From: Pelagibacterium luteolum
Lineage (GTDB): Bacteria; Pseudomonadota; Alphaproteobacteria; Rhizobiales; Devosiaceae
Length of the DNA: 64,000 nt
Direction of reading: 5' to 3'
Assembly: GCF_900100665.1 (NCBI RefSeq)
Contig: NZ_FNCS01000001.1
Coordinates: 761,026 to 825,025, forward strand
The translations under genes were made by a program, and so were the position numbers. The notes beneath the pieces are model-generated. The model saw only the letters and a list, made by a program, of their open reading frames with translations, ran no database searches and was not told the origin of the DNA. Every line of letters starts with the position of its first letter. Positions within the stretch are counted from its first letter, which is position 1. Shown piece by piece: positions 24,588 to 33,942 of this stretch.

Positions 24588-26036
24588 ATGACCGAACACG
24601 AGCCGGCCTGGCGCCATCAGGATTTGCGCGATCTCATTGAACGCTTCGAGGAGATGGGCGAGCTTGCCCACGTCGACGGCGCCGATTGGGATCTTGAAAT
24701 CGGTGCCGTGGCAGAGATGGTTGCCCAACATACGCCGGGTCGTTCTCCGGCCGTGCTGTTCGACAACGTCAAGGGATATCCTGAGGGATTTCGTGTTCTC
24801 TCAGGGGCTGCCAATTCGTTTCGGCGCCTGGCGACGGTCCTTGGCCTTCCAATGCCCAAGGATGAGACGGACCTAGTCTTGTCTTATCGCAACTGGCTCA
24901 ACAGCGATTTCAGGCTGATCCCCCCCGTCGAGGTCGAGGACGGCCCGATCCTCGAAAATATCATCGAAGGCGATGATATCGACCTGTTCAAATTCCCGGT
25001 GCCGAAAGTGCACGAACTCGACGGAAATCGTTACATCGGGACCGACGATATGATCGTGATGCGCGATCCCGAGACCGGCTACATCAATCTGGGAACCTAC
25101 AGGATCGCCGTACATGATCGGAACACTGTCGGCATCTGGATCAGTCCCGGCAAGCACGGCCGCTTCATACGCGACAAGTACTTCGCCAAGGGCGAGCCTT
25201 GCCCGGTTCTGATCTCGTGTGGTCAGGACCCGCTGTTGTTTTTGGCGAGCCATCAGGAGATCAAGGGCGGCGTCTCAGAACTCGACTACGCCGGTGGCCA
25301 GCGTGGCCGCCCGTTCGAGGTCATTCCGTCCAAAACCCATGGCCTTCCGATTCCCGCTAATGCGGAGATCGTTCTGGAGGGCTGGATACACCCGGGCGAT
25401 GAGATGCTCGAAGGGCCGTTCGGGGAGTTTATGGGCTATTATGCCTCTGAAGCCTCGATGCAACCTGTCGTGCGCATCGAACGTGTGTATCACCGTAACA
25501 ATCCAATTCTGACTCTCGCCGTCCCATCACGGCCACCGGAAAACTTCACGTTCGCGCGCTCGGCCATCAAATCGGCGATGATCTGGGACGAAGTGGAAAA
25601 GGCAGGCTTGGCCGGCGTGACAGGTGTCTGGTGTCATGAGGCAGGAGCGGGACGCTTGTTCAACGTCATTTCGATCAAACAGAACTACCCAGGCCATGCC
25701 ATTCAGGCAGGCATGCTGGCCGCCAATTGCAGGGCCGGAAATTATGCAGGCCGCTGGACGATCGTCGTCGATGACGACATCAATCCCGTTGAGATCAACG
25801 ACGTGATCTGGGCCATGTCGACGCGATGCGATCCGGTCGAGGATATCGATTTCATCCGGAGGGCATGGTCCACGCCGCTCGATCCCATGCTTCCCAGCGG
25901 GCCCTGGGAGTCTAACCGCGCAGTGGTCAATGCCTGTAAGCCGTACGGGCGTCTCTCGACGTTCCCGATTACCGCGGAGGCGAGCCCGGACCTGAGGAGG
26001 ACCGTTCGGGATAAATGGCCGGATCTGTTCCGGTAG
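24588..26036 (+). CDS. ubiD: UbiD-family prenyl-FMN-dependent (de)carboxylase
   Basis: Decarboxylates, or in reverse carboxylates, aromatic or unsaturated acids using prenylated FMN. 482 residues, normal length. The active-site triad known from Fdc1 (R173-E277-E282) corresponds to R172 (GTYRIAVHDRNT), E275 and E280 (LEGPFGEFMGYY), so the enzyme looks catalytically intact. The ATG at 24588 follows GGGAGGAT. The cofactor is presumably provided by the UbiX at 14154. It leads a rightward operon with a TAXI receptor, a TRAP permease and a ThDP enzyme, so the imported acid may be its substrate or the precursor of it. Confidence 0.93.
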   Translation: MTEHEPAWRHQDLRDLIERFEEMGELAHVDGADWDLEIGAVAEMVAQHTPGRSPAVLFDNVKGYPEGFRVLSGAANSFRRLATVLGLPMPKDETDLVLSYRNWLNSDFRLIPPVEVEDGPILENIIEGDDIDLFKFPVPKVHELDGNRYIGTDDMIVMRDPETGYINLGTYRIAVHDRNTVGIWISPGKHGRFIRDKYFAKGEPCPVLISCGQDPLLFLASHQEIKGGVSELDYAGGQRGRPFEVIPSKTHGLPIPANAEIVLEGWIHPGDEMLEGPFGEFMGYYASEASMQPVVRIERVYHRNNPILTLAVPSRPPENFTFARSAIKSAMIWDEVEKAGLAGVTGVWCHEAGAGRLFNVISIKQNYPGHAIQAGMLAANCRAGNYAGRWTIVVDDDINPVEINDVIWAMSTRCDPVEDIDFIRRAWSTPLDPMLPSGPWESNRAVVNACKPYGRLSTFPITAEASPDLRRTVRDKWPDLFR

Positions 26037-26073
26037 ACGAGCAGTCAATCAGATCGTCATAAGGGAGGAACAC

Positions 26074-27084
26074 ATGTCGATCACACTCAACCGCCGCCAG
26101 ATGTTGGCAGCACTCGGCGCTTCAACCGCCGTTCTCGGTTTGCCGAATTCTGTTTTTGCTCAAACACAGGCCGTTCGCATCGGCACGTCGAGCGTGGGCT
26201 CGGTCTTTTATACGCTCGCCATCGGCGCCGGCGAGATCATCACCGACTACGCCGGCATCAACAGCACGGTGGAACCGGTGGGCGGGTCCGCGGCCAATAT
26301 CAATGGCCTCGTACAGAACAACATCGATCTGTCGATCAACAATTCGTTCTCCTCTTATTCCGGATTGACCGGACAATATGGATTCCCCGAGCCTATCGAC
26401 GTCCGCCTTCTGGTGCAGGGCCAGCCGAGCTATCGTTGGATTTTCGTGCGCCCAGGCGCAGGTATCGAAACGCCTGCCGACCTGAACGGCCGGACGATCA
26501 TCGGCGAACGTCGGGCCCTTCCTGAACTCCGCATTCTGCTGGACGCGTTCATCACCCATTTTGGTCTCGATGAGTCCTCGATGAATATCGTCGAAACCAA
26601 CGAGACCACCGAGGCCATCGAAGCCATTCGCGTGGGCAGCGTCGATGCCGTAATTCTACCCTTCAGCCCGCGGGCTGGTCAGGTGGAAGAGCCCATGCTG
26701 GGCGGCGCCATGGAGTTTTTGCAGATTTCTCCAGAAGATCGGGATGCCTTGCTCGAGCTACTTCCGGCTGCGTTCTATGGGGTCGATCAACCAGCCGACG
26801 ATTTCTCCAATCAGCCCGAAATCGTACCACTCACATCGCTCAACACATACCTTATCTCGCATGCCAACCTCGACGAGGAGATAGCCTATCAGGTGACCAA
26901 GGCGCTCTTCGATAACCACGAGGACTTTGTGTCGTACCACGGCACCGCGCGAGATTGGACGGTCGAGAATACGCTTGCTTCACCGGCCATTCCCTTCCAT
27001 CCGGGCGCAATTCGATATTTCGAAGAGACCGGCGTCTGGACTGAGGAGCTGGCGGCGCTGCAGGAAGAACTGCTCGCAATCTAA
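26074..27084 (+). CDS. TAXI-family TRAP transporter solute receptor
   Basis: Periplasmic receptor of 336 residues for a TRAP importer. The N-terminus NRRQMLAALGASTAVLG resembles a twin-arginine signal peptide. The mature part starts VRIGTSSVGSVFYTLAIGAG and includes VEPVGGSAANINGLVQNN, both characteristic of TAXI receptors. GGGAGG lies before the ATG. The partner permease at 27152 follows after a strong hairpin. The ligand is unknown; the operon suggests an aromatic or other unsaturated carboxylate. Confidence 0.93.
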   Translation: MSITLNRRQMLAALGASTAVLGLPNSVFAQTQAVRIGTSSVGSVFYTLAIGAGEIITDYAGINSTVEPVGGSAANINGLVQNNIDLSINNSFSSYSGLTGQYGFPEPIDVRLLVQGQPSYRWIFVRPGAGIETPADLNGRTIIGERRALPELRILLDAFITHFGLDESSMNIVETNETTEAIEAIRVGSVDAVILPFSPRAGQVEEPMLGGAMEFLQISPEDRDALLELLPAAFYGVDQPADDFSNQPEIVPLTSLNTYLISHANLDEEIAYQVTKALFDNHEDFVSYHGTARDWTVENTLASPAIPFHPGAIRYFEETGVWTEELAALQEELLAI

Positions 27085-27097
27085 CCGGCTTGTACTT

Positions 27098-27127
27098 GCG
27101 CCGCCTTCTTCCATGTGGAGGCGGCGC
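27098..27127 (+). promoter_or_regulatory. Intercistronic hairpin between TAXI receptor and TRAP permease
   Basis: Perfect nine-base stem GCGCCGCCT / AGGCGGCGC with a 12-base loop, no T run. Such hairpins after receptor genes protect the upstream mRNA end or reduce read-through, giving more receptor than permease. Confidence 0.7.
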
Positions 27128-27151
27128 GCCCCTTTGGCGAGGAACGTTTCG

Positions 27152-29089
27152 ATGAAGCCCCTGGATCGTATTAGCTTATCCTCAGGTATATTGCTGACCC
27201 TGACCACGATTACGGCCATATGGCATCTGGTCATGATCGCGCAGTTGCCCACCTGGTTTGGTATCTTTATCCCCCAGGGCTCCGTGCGTGCCATAAGTCT
27301 CGTCCTTGCGGTGCTGTTGATCTTCATCACCCTCAACAACAAGCACAGTGACACCGATGAGGTGCATGCCGACAAAGTGGAGCTTAAGTGGTACGATGCC
27401 TTGCTCTGGTTGGCACTTGCTGTCAGTTGCGGTTTCGTCGTCTTTTTCAACGATCGAGTGCAAGATTACGGCTTTTACGGCACGCTAGACACATTCGGCG
27501 TGATTATGGCGCTATGTCTCGTTATCCCTGTACTCGAGGCCGTGCGCCGAAAAACAGGGATTGTGCTGCCGATCATCATTCTGACATTCGTGGCTATCGC
27601 GATGTTCCAGCGCTATTTGCCTGGCGTCTTGTATGGGCAGGGGTACTCTCTCGAACGCCTGCTCTATAGCGCGATGGTCAGCAATGCCGGCGTGTTCGGA
27701 ATGCCCTTGGGCATCGCTGTCAGCATCGTCATCGTTTTTCTGGTGTTCGGCGCGCTGATGGAACGGGCCGGGGCCAGTCGCTGGTTCATGGACCTTGCTC
27801 TCTGCCTGACGGGCTGGTCACGTGGCGGGCCGGCCAAGGCTGCGGTTCTGTCTTCGGCGATGTTCGGATCGATCTCGGGATCGCCATCCGCAAATGCAGC
27901 GACCACCGGCGTTTTCACAATCCCGATGATGAAAAAGGTTGGCTACAAGCCGGAATTTGCAGCCGGTGTGGAGGCTGTCGCCTCGACGGGTGGAATGATC
28001 CTGCCGCCCGTGATGGGCGCCATTGCGTTTCTGATGGCTGAGTGGATCGGTCGCCCCTATGTCGAGGTCGTTGGTGCGGCGCTGTTGCCGGCTATCCTTT
28101 ACTTTCTCATTGTCTTCTTTTCGGTACATTTTGAAGCACGGCGGAATGGCATCAAGGCCATTCCGAAGGCCGACTTGCCCAATCTCTGGCTCACACTGAA
28201 AACCGGTTGGTACAATGTGATCCCGATCGCAGCATTGGTCGTGTTCCTCATCGTTTTGGCGATGCCTCCGGGCATGGCCGGGATTTATGCCTCGCTTGTC
28301 GTCTTCGCCTGCAGTTTTCTGTCCAAGGACAAAAACAATTGGTTGTTGCCGATGCCGATTATCCTGGCGCTTCGCGACGCCGTGATGCGTTGGTTGGTGA
28401 TCGTCGCCATTACCGCGGCAGTTGGCATCATGATCGGTGCTTTGGAGCTGTCGGGCGTTGGTATCAACGTTTCGCGCTTTATAGTCGATCTCGGCGGTGG
28501 CAATTTGCTGTTCACACTGATCCTTGTTGGACTGGTCAGCCTGATCGTCGGGATGGGCCTTGATGCAACGCCCGCCTATGTGACACTCGCTACCCTTATG
28601 GCACCCGCACTTATTCGGCTCGGGGTGCCTGATATCGCCGCGCATCTCTACGTTATTTACTGGGGCCTTGCATCGTTCTTTACACCCCCGACCTGCATCG
28701 CGATTTTCGTCACTGCACCGATCGCGGGCGCGACGATTTGGGGCAGTGGCTGGCAGGCCGTACGGCTCGGCATTGCCGCGTTCCTTGTCCCCATAGCGTT
28801 CGCGCTCAATCCTGCGCTGCTTATGCAGGGTGACGATATTGTCGCTATTGTTCATGTCGCGAGCACGGCGTTGGTCGGGTCGGTTCTTGTTGCTGCCGGC
28901 CTGCGCGGCTTTGCCTTCACAATGCTGTCGATGCCGTCGCGCATTTTGATAGCGGTCGGTGGAGCGCTTCTGATTATGCCTGTGCTGTATGCCGAACTGA
29001 TCGGTGCAGCCCTCGCTCTGGTGGGGTTGGCGCTCGCCAGCCTCCCGATCCCAGGTCTCGCAGCCGCCGCGCCGCGCCGGGAGCCGTGA
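27152..29089 (+). CDS. Fused TRAP transporter permease (DctQM type)
   Basis: Integral membrane protein of about 645 residues with many hydrophobic segments, matching fused 4TM/12TM TRAP permeases that work with TAXI receptors. The DctM-like core includes FGSISGSPSANAATTGVFTI and GGMILPPVMGAIAFLMAE; a second gating motif is GMGLDATPAYVTLATLMAPA. A C-terminal extension of about 120 residues, also hydrophobic, is typical of the fused type. GAGGAA precedes the ATG at 27152; the open frame extends upstream inside the receptor gene. The next gene starts two bases after its stop. Confidence 0.93.
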   Translation: MKPLDRISLSSGILLTLTTITAIWHLVMIAQLPTWFGIFIPQGSVRAISLVLAVLLIFITLNNKHSDTDEVHADKVELKWYDALLWLALAVSCGFVVFFNDRVQDYGFYGTLDTFGVIMALCLVIPVLEAVRRKTGIVLPIIILTFVAIAMFQRYLPGVLYGQGYSLERLLYSAMVSNAGVFGMPLGIAVSIVIVFLVFGALMERAGASRWFMDLALCLTGWSRGGPAKAAVLSSAMFGSISGSPSANAATTGVFTIPMMKKVGYKPEFAAGVEAVASTGGMILPPVMGAIAFLMAEWIGRPYVEVVGAALLPAILYFLIVFFSVHFEARRNGIKAIPKADLPNLWLTLKTGWYNVIPIAALVVFLIVLAMPPGMAGIYASLVVFACSFLSKDKNNWLLPMPIILALRDAVMRWLVIVAITAAVGIMIGALELSGVGINVSRFIVDLGGGNLLFTLILVGLVSLIVGMGLDATPAYVTLATLMAPALIRLGVPDIAAHLYVIYWGLASFFTPPTCIAIFVTAPIAGATIWGSGWQAVRLGIAAFLVPIAFALNPALLMQGDDIVAIVHVASTALVGSVLVAAGLRGFAFTMLSMPSRILIAVGGALLIMPVLYAELIGAALALVGLALASLPIPGLAAAAPRREP

Positions 29090-29090
29090 T

Positions 29091-30776
29091 ATGCCGGTGA
29101 CGCTGAACAATCTTACAGTCGCAGAGGCTTACCTGCGTCTGCTCAAACTGCGTGGTATCGACTATCTCTTCGCCAATGCCGGTACCGATTTCGCTCCCAT
29201 CATCGAAGCTTTTGCGAGTGCGGGATCGGACACCAACATCATGCCGGAACCGATTCTGGTTCCGCACGAAAATGTGGCCGTGGCGATGGCGATGGGCCAT
29301 ACGCTGGTCAGCGGCAAGCCACAGGCGGTTATGGTTCACGTCAATGTTGGTACCGCCAACGCGCTTTGCGGGATCATGAACGCCAACCGCATCCAGATTC
29401 CCATGCTTTTCACTGCCGGACGAACCCCGATATTGGAAGAAGGGGCCCCCGGCGCTCGGTCGGGGTTCATCCACTGGCCGCAGGAAATGTACGACCAAGG
29501 TGGGATCGTGCGCGAGATGGTGCGCTGGGACTATGAGCTTCGCGATGCGCGCCAATTGGAGGCGGTTGTCGACAGAGCCCTGGCAATGTCCGGATCGACT
29601 CCAGCCGGACCGGTTTATCTGACCTTGCCTCGAGAAGTTCTGGCCGAAAAGATCGAGTCGATTACTTTTGCTGACATGGCAAGTATGCGGCCGGTGGTCG
29701 CTGGCTTGCCGCCATCCGACGCGCTAGATGAGGTCGCTGAATGGCTGAGCGAAGCAAAACGCCCCGTTCTCGTGACCTCAGCGACAGGGCGTACCCAGGC
29801 TGCGCTCGACGCCGTTCAAAATTTTGCCGAGACATTTGCGATCCCAGTGATCCCGTTCAATCCGCGGTTCGTCGAGATTTCGCATGATCATCCCATGAAC
29901 ATGGGGGCTGACCTCGGCAAGTTTCTCCCGGATGCCGATCTGGTTTTTGTGTCTGAGGCTATAGCGCCGTGGATACCGAGCCAGGTTCGGCCTGGAGATG
30001 GTGCGCGTATCGTTCACATCGGTGAGGATCCGTTGTTTGGCGATCTGCCCATGCGTTCGTTTGCCGCCCACGGCACGCTAGCCGGAGCACCGGCTGCCAT
30101 TTTCCGCGAACTCATCAAGCGCGCCAAGGTTTCCGACACTGTCGAAATACGGCGCGCCAAACTCCACTCAGAGAAAGTGCCCACCGCGTTCACCAACGCC
30201 AGTGATCCAGCGGAGATGCCCACGCCCCGCCAGGTTACACAAGCCATCGCCCGCATCTGCAAGGGGGCGCTCATGTTCAAAGAGTCTCCCGCTTTGCTCG
30301 ATGACTTTGGTCTGGATGCGGCCGGTCAGTTCTTTTTTGCCGGAGCTGCCGGCGGACTCGGGTGGAGCATGGGCGCCGCAATGGGGGCCTCTCTCGCGAA
30401 CGGCCGCCAGCCGGTTGTAGTTACCGTGGGCGACGGATCTTACATGTTCAACACCCCGCTGGCGGCCCACCACGTCGCTGCTTCCCAGGCAATCCCAATG
30501 TTGACCGTTATCTATAACAATTGTGCATGGCATGCGGTGCGTCGGTCGACGCATGGGATGTATCCATCCGGTCATGCCAAGGCAGCGCCGCGTGAACCCC
30601 TGACCGACTTCGGCGTGGATTTTGACTATGTTCATATGATGGATGTTGCAGGCGGATACGGCGAGCGAGTGGATCGCTTTGAACAATTGGTGCCGGCACT
30701 TGAAAGGGCGATGGCCAATCTTCAGGAGGGGCGACAGGCCCTACTCGACGTCAGGATAGCTGCTGGTCGGAAGTAG
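29091..30776 (+). CDS. Thiamine diphosphate-dependent enzyme (acetolactate synthase/benzoylformate decarboxylase-like)
   Basis: 561 residues with the three-domain ThDP layout: an N-terminal PYR domain with the activating glutamate in PHENVAVAMAMGH, a middle domain, and a C-terminal PP domain with the ThDP motif starting GDGSYMFNTPLAA and ending IYNN. Family members decarboxylate 2-oxo acids such as benzoylformate or ligate two of them. Sequence alone does not settle which. GGGAG precedes the ATG, two bases after the permease stop. Being cotranscribed with UbiD and an importer suggests it acts on the side chain of the same compound. Confidence 0.88.
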   Translation: MPVTLNNLTVAEAYLRLLKLRGIDYLFANAGTDFAPIIEAFASAGSDTNIMPEPILVPHENVAVAMAMGHTLVSGKPQAVMVHVNVGTANALCGIMNANRIQIPMLFTAGRTPILEEGAPGARSGFIHWPQEMYDQGGIVREMVRWDYELRDARQLEAVVDRALAMSGSTPAGPVYLTLPREVLAEKIESITFADMASMRPVVAGLPPSDALDEVAEWLSEAKRPVLVTSATGRTQAALDAVQNFAETFAIPVIPFNPRFVEISHDHPMNMGADLGKFLPDADLVFVSEAIAPWIPSQVRPGDGARIVHIGEDPLFGDLPMRSFAAHGTLAGAPAAIFRELIKRAKVSDTVEIRRAKLHSEKVPTAFTNASDPAEMPTPRQVTQAIARICKGALMFKESPALLDDFGLDAAGQFFFAGAAGGLGWSMGAAMGASLANGRQPVVVTVGDGSYMFNTPLAAHHVAASQAIPMLTVIYNNCAWHAVRRSTHGMYPSGHAKAAPREPLTDFGVDFDYVHMMDVAGGYGERVDRFEQLVPALERAMANLQEGRQALLDVRIAAGRK

Positions 30777-31002
30777 CGCGTAAATTAGGCCAATATTCTG
30801 GGCATCTTTTCACTTGCCAGACCAATCTGATCAGCGGTTCTTTTAGGCAGCCAGTGACGTCGATTTCGGCGCCGCCGACCGAACGGTGCGAAGCCACAAT
30901 ATCGCGGCATGCATCGCCGTTTATATCGTCGAAGACTTTGTATCGATCAAAAATGGCAGCCACGCCCGTCTTGTAGCGAACGTAGCCTGCCGTCACGATC
31001 AC
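30751..31002 (-). CDS. Small ORF, possible degenerate antibiotic-biosynthesis-monooxygenase (ABM) domain
   Basis: 83 residues starting with GTG, 13 bases after the FAD monooxygenase stop and in the same direction. The first residues (MIVTAGYVRYKTG) look like the opening strand of ABM-domain proteins, but the rest does not keep the family pattern. It overlaps the 3' end of the convergent ThDP gene by 26 bases. It may be a decayed gene or chance frame. Confidence 0.3.
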   Translation of the reverse strand: MIVTAGYVRYKTGVAAIFDRYKVFDDINGDACRDIVASHRSVGGAEIDVTGCLKEPLIRLVWQVKRCPEYWPNLRATSDQQLS

Positions 31003-31015
31003 TTGTGCTGCACGT

Positions 31016-32659
31016 TTACGCTGCGTGAGATCTCGACATGTTGGAAACAGGAAACCCTGTGACCAACGCAGCTAGAGTTTCGGGGTTTTCGGGCAACTCA
31101 TTGCCACGCCAAGCGATATGCAAATCGGGCCGGATGAGAAAGTAGTTGGCTCCATAAAGATCGCGGAAACGATCTTGGGAGAACTCAAAGGCAGCGATCG
31201 GCGCACCAATGTCTTGAAAAGCCTTGACGATGGCGTCGACCGGTTCGGTCTTGGTCCCCATCCGCAATATGGCATAGGAACGTCCCATGAGGTCATGGAT
31301 CGAAAGTTCTGGCTCGACCCAAATATGGGGTAGGCGAACCCCGGTCCAGGCCGTTGGGTCGTATGTGCGGAACAATTGCTCTGGGCCACCTGGCTCATCC
31401 CAGATCAGAGGGCTGTCGACATAGCGATACCCAAGTTCGGCACCGATCATCTCATTGGTCTTGCGCTGTTCGACGTCGGCAACCTGGGCCAGATTGGCAC
31501 GCAGGCTTTCGCCCTCAGGCGTCTCGTCATTAAAGCCTGGTGCCCATTGTCCACGCCATCTGCGACGGCCAAGCGAAGCGTAGCGCGAGGCACCGATATT
31601 GCGATCACCCACTTGACGGCGTTCGATCTCATAGGATTGCAGCAGCAAGGGGCCGCCCCAACCCGCAAGCGTGGCTGCGAGTTTCCATGACAAATCAATG
31701 GCATCTCCGACGCCTGTGTTCATGCCCAAACCGCCGGTCGGAATAACGAGGTGGGCGGCATCGCCGGCCAGGAACACACGGCCCTCGCCGTAACGGTCGG
31801 CCAAAAGGAGGTTTTGCTTCCATTCGCCCACATAGAGCATCTCGTAATCCACCGGCGTGCCTACGATTTTTTCGAATTGGGTGGCCATTGCGGCGTCGTC
31901 TTCGACGACTGCGTGCAGGGTCCAGTGCTTTGTCGAATCCTGCATGATCAGGAAAGAAGCTTGGTTATCGGCGACGTGGTAATGGCGACCATGACCAGGT
32001 CCATCGCCCAGCGGGAGACGATCAAAGAGTTCGTCACAGCGATAAAGAGCCTGCCGGAGTTTTAAGAGATTGCCTTCGCCACGCAGGGAAATGTCTAGCG
32101 CCTTGCGTACGCGGCTGGCGCCGCCATCGCAGCCGGCCATGTAGTCGGACCGAATTGTGAGAACCTCGCCGTCGAGCCGTCGAACAGTTGTCGATACGCC
32201 GGCTTCATCTTGAACAAAGGATTCAAATTCGGTCCCGTACATTACGGTCACTGACGGCAAGCTTTCAGCAACGGCTTTTAGCACAGGCTCGAGCGTGTAT
32301 TGGGAAACAAGCTGGTAGGATTCTGCGGGCTGCGAGGTGTCTTCAGACGCCGCGATTTCGGCTTGGGCGGCATTGACCGAGGCGTATGGGAGATGCAGCA
32401 GCGGGGGCTCAGTCATCTTCGTCACGACATAGACATCCATGGGCACTTCGCCATCAAGGCCAGCGTCGCGAATGCGCCCCGCGATGCCGAGGCGACGATA
32501 GATTTCCATCGTGCGGGCATTGCAGCGTTCCATCTTAGGCAGAAACTCGGGCGCTTCTTTTTTCTCGATCAGCACACAGCGGACGCCCTGCTTCCCCAAA
32601 TCGATTGCCAAGGTGAGGCCAACCGGCCCGGCTCCGACGATGAGTATCTGAGTGTCCAT
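31016..32659 (-). CDS. FAD-dependent aromatic monooxygenase (PHBH fold), second copy
   Basis: 547 residues. The N-terminal fold is ILIVGAGPVGLTLAIDLGKQ, the DG motif is MAGCDGGASRVRKAL, and the FAD-ribityl motif is LAGDAAHLVIPTGGLGMNTG. It is clearly related to the monooxygenase at 14729 but diverged, so it probably acts on another intermediate. It is convergent with the ThDP gene and divergent from the IclR regulator, across a 244-base promoter region. Flavin hydroxylases controlled by a divergent IclR protein are familiar from aromatic catabolism (PobA/PobR). Confidence 0.9.
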   Translation of the reverse strand: MDTQILIVGAGPVGLTLAIDLGKQGVRCVLIEKKEAPEFLPKMERCNARTMEIYRRLGIAGRIRDAGLDGEVPMDVYVVTKMTEPPLLHLPYASVNAAQAEIAASEDTSQPAESYQLVSQYTLEPVLKAVAESLPSVTVMYGTEFESFVQDEAGVSTTVRRLDGEVLTIRSDYMAGCDGGASRVRKALDISLRGEGNLLKLRQALYRCDELFDRLPLGDGPGHGRHYHVADNQASFLIMQDSTKHWTLHAVVEDDAAMATQFEKIVGTPVDYEMLYVGEWKQNLLLADRYGEGRVFLAGDAAHLVIPTGGLGMNTGVGDAIDLSWKLAATLAGWGGPLLLQSYEIERRQVGDRNIGASRYASLGRRRWRGQWAPGFNDETPEGESLRANLAQVADVEQRKTNEMIGAELGYRYVDSPLIWDEPGGPEQLFRTYDPTAWTGVRLPHIWVEPELSIHDLMGRSYAILRMGTKTEPVDAIVKAFQDIGAPIAAFEFSQDRFRDLYGANYFLIRPDLHIAWRGNELPENPETLAALVTGFPVSNMSRSHAA

Positions 32660-32736
32660 GCTCTTGTTCCGCTTTGGAGTTTTGATTTGACCGAAAACGT
32701 ATCGACGCTACTTCAGGGCGTCAACAAAAAATCTCA

Positions 32737-32750
32737 TTTTGTGCGACAAA
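32737..32750. promoter_or_regulatory. Possible IclR operator
   Basis: Dyad TTTGT - GCG - ACAAA in the divergent region between the FAD monooxygenase and IclR genes. The core resembles TCGCATAA-type sequences found near 33741 and 33789 upstream of the aldolase operon. Assigned by eye. Confidence 0.3.
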
Positions 32751-32903
32751 TTGAAATTGTGGATTCTGCTGCGAAGACGCGCAGCGGGGATTTCGTGTGT
32801 GGTTACATTGCGACGCCAGCAGCAGGGCGGTATAGGAGGATGTGGGGCGACGACAGCGACGCGGGGTCGCAAAAGACGATACGGCGCAAAGGTTGGAGCG
32901 GAT

Positions 32904-33641
32904 ATGCTTAGTCACGAACGAATGCTTAGCGTGCTCGACTTGTTCGACCTTGAGCATCCTGAATGGACGTTCGATACGATGTATGCCCGGCTGGGTTTTT
33001 CGCGTTCCACGCTCTACCGCTACCTGAAGACGCTAACTGATGCCGGCTTTCTGACAACGTTTCCCGGGAGAGGCTATACGTTGGGCCCACGAGTTATCGA
33101 GCTCGACTATCAGATCATGACGACCGATCCACTGATCCATGTGGCGCGTCCTGTAATGAACGAATTGGTAACCGGATATTCGTGCATCAGCCTTTTGTGC
33201 CGGCGCTACAAACAGAAGGTGCTCTGCGTTCATCAGGAGACCAGTACCAGCCAGTTCCGCAGCACTTATGAGCGCGGCAAGGCGCGGCCACTGCTTTTGG
33301 GAGCGGCGTCTCTGGCAATCCTGGCGTATTTTTCGACCTATCAGCTCACCAAGCTTTTTGAAGAGCAGGGCGAGGAATTCAGGGCTGCCGGCCTAGGCGA
33401 TACGCTGCCAGCAGTCCGGGAGACCCTTAAGCGCATTCGGCAAAAGGGTTGGGTGCATACCGAAGGGCAGGTCACATCCGGCGTGACGGGCGTGGCGGCG
33501 CCGATCTTTGATGCCAAGGAAGAGATCATCGGTAGTTTAAGCTTGACCTTGCCCGAGACGGGGCTGGCTAACGACAAGGTCGATGGCATCGGGGAGCGCG
33601 TGCAGTTCTGCGCGAGAATCATCTCGAAATCGCTCGAGTAG
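32904..33641 (+). CDS. IclR-family transcriptional regulator
   Basis: About 245 residues. The N-terminal winged helix (MLSVLDLFDLEHPEWTFDTM, then GFSRSTLYRYLKTLTDAGFL) is followed by the IclR effector domain (KARPLLLGAASLAILAYFS, GVTGVAAPIFDAKEEIIGSL). The ATG at 32904 is preceded by GGAG; the frame runs open from 32739. It is divergent from a flavin monooxygenase and upstream of the long aldolase-ThDP-Tct operon, and is the likely regulator of one or both. Confidence 0.9.
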   Translation: MLSHERMLSVLDLFDLEHPEWTFDTMYARLGFSRSTLYRYLKTLTDAGFLTTFPGRGYTLGPRVIELDYQIMTTDPLIHVARPVMNELVTGYSCISLLCRRYKQKVLCVHQETSTSQFRSTYERGKARPLLLGAASLAILAYFSTYQLTKLFEEQGEEFRAAGLGDTLPAVRETLKRIRQKGWVHTEGQVTSGVTGVAAPIFDAKEEIIGSLSLTLPETGLANDKVDGIGERVQFCARIISKSLE

Positions 33642-33942
33642 CGCGCGGACTATATCATTTCGGTACGAATTCTCCCCTGCTGCGGCGCCTTCGCGGCACG
33701 ATCCATTGCGCGCCCATTATGCTCGTTGCAGAGTAGTTTCGTCGCATAATATAGGATTATTGACAGTTAATTCTTGACACGCTGTGCCGCATAACAATAG
33801 CCTTGCCTCGTTATGAGCGGCGTACGGCCATCATCGCGTTTGTTGGGATGATTGCCGCTCGACGCCTCGGCCGGAAGGCGGAGCGGGAATTGCGGCGGGA
33901 TCCGCGCCAGAAGCACCGAAAGGTGCAGGGGAGGACTATTCG
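33642..33942. promoter_or_regulatory. 301-base promoter region of the aldolase-Tct operon
   Basis: No gene. Two TTGACA elements lie near 33759 and 33774, and two related sequences occur, GTCGCATAATATAG (33741) and GCCGCATAACAATAG (33786). They share GYCGCATAAnA and could be regulator sites. No clear -10 could be fixed. Confidence 0.4.

Noticed and set aside
27818..29110. Minus-strand open frame of 430 aa
   Set aside because: Mirror of the TRAP permease gene, with charged low-complexity translation typical of antisense hydrophobic genes.
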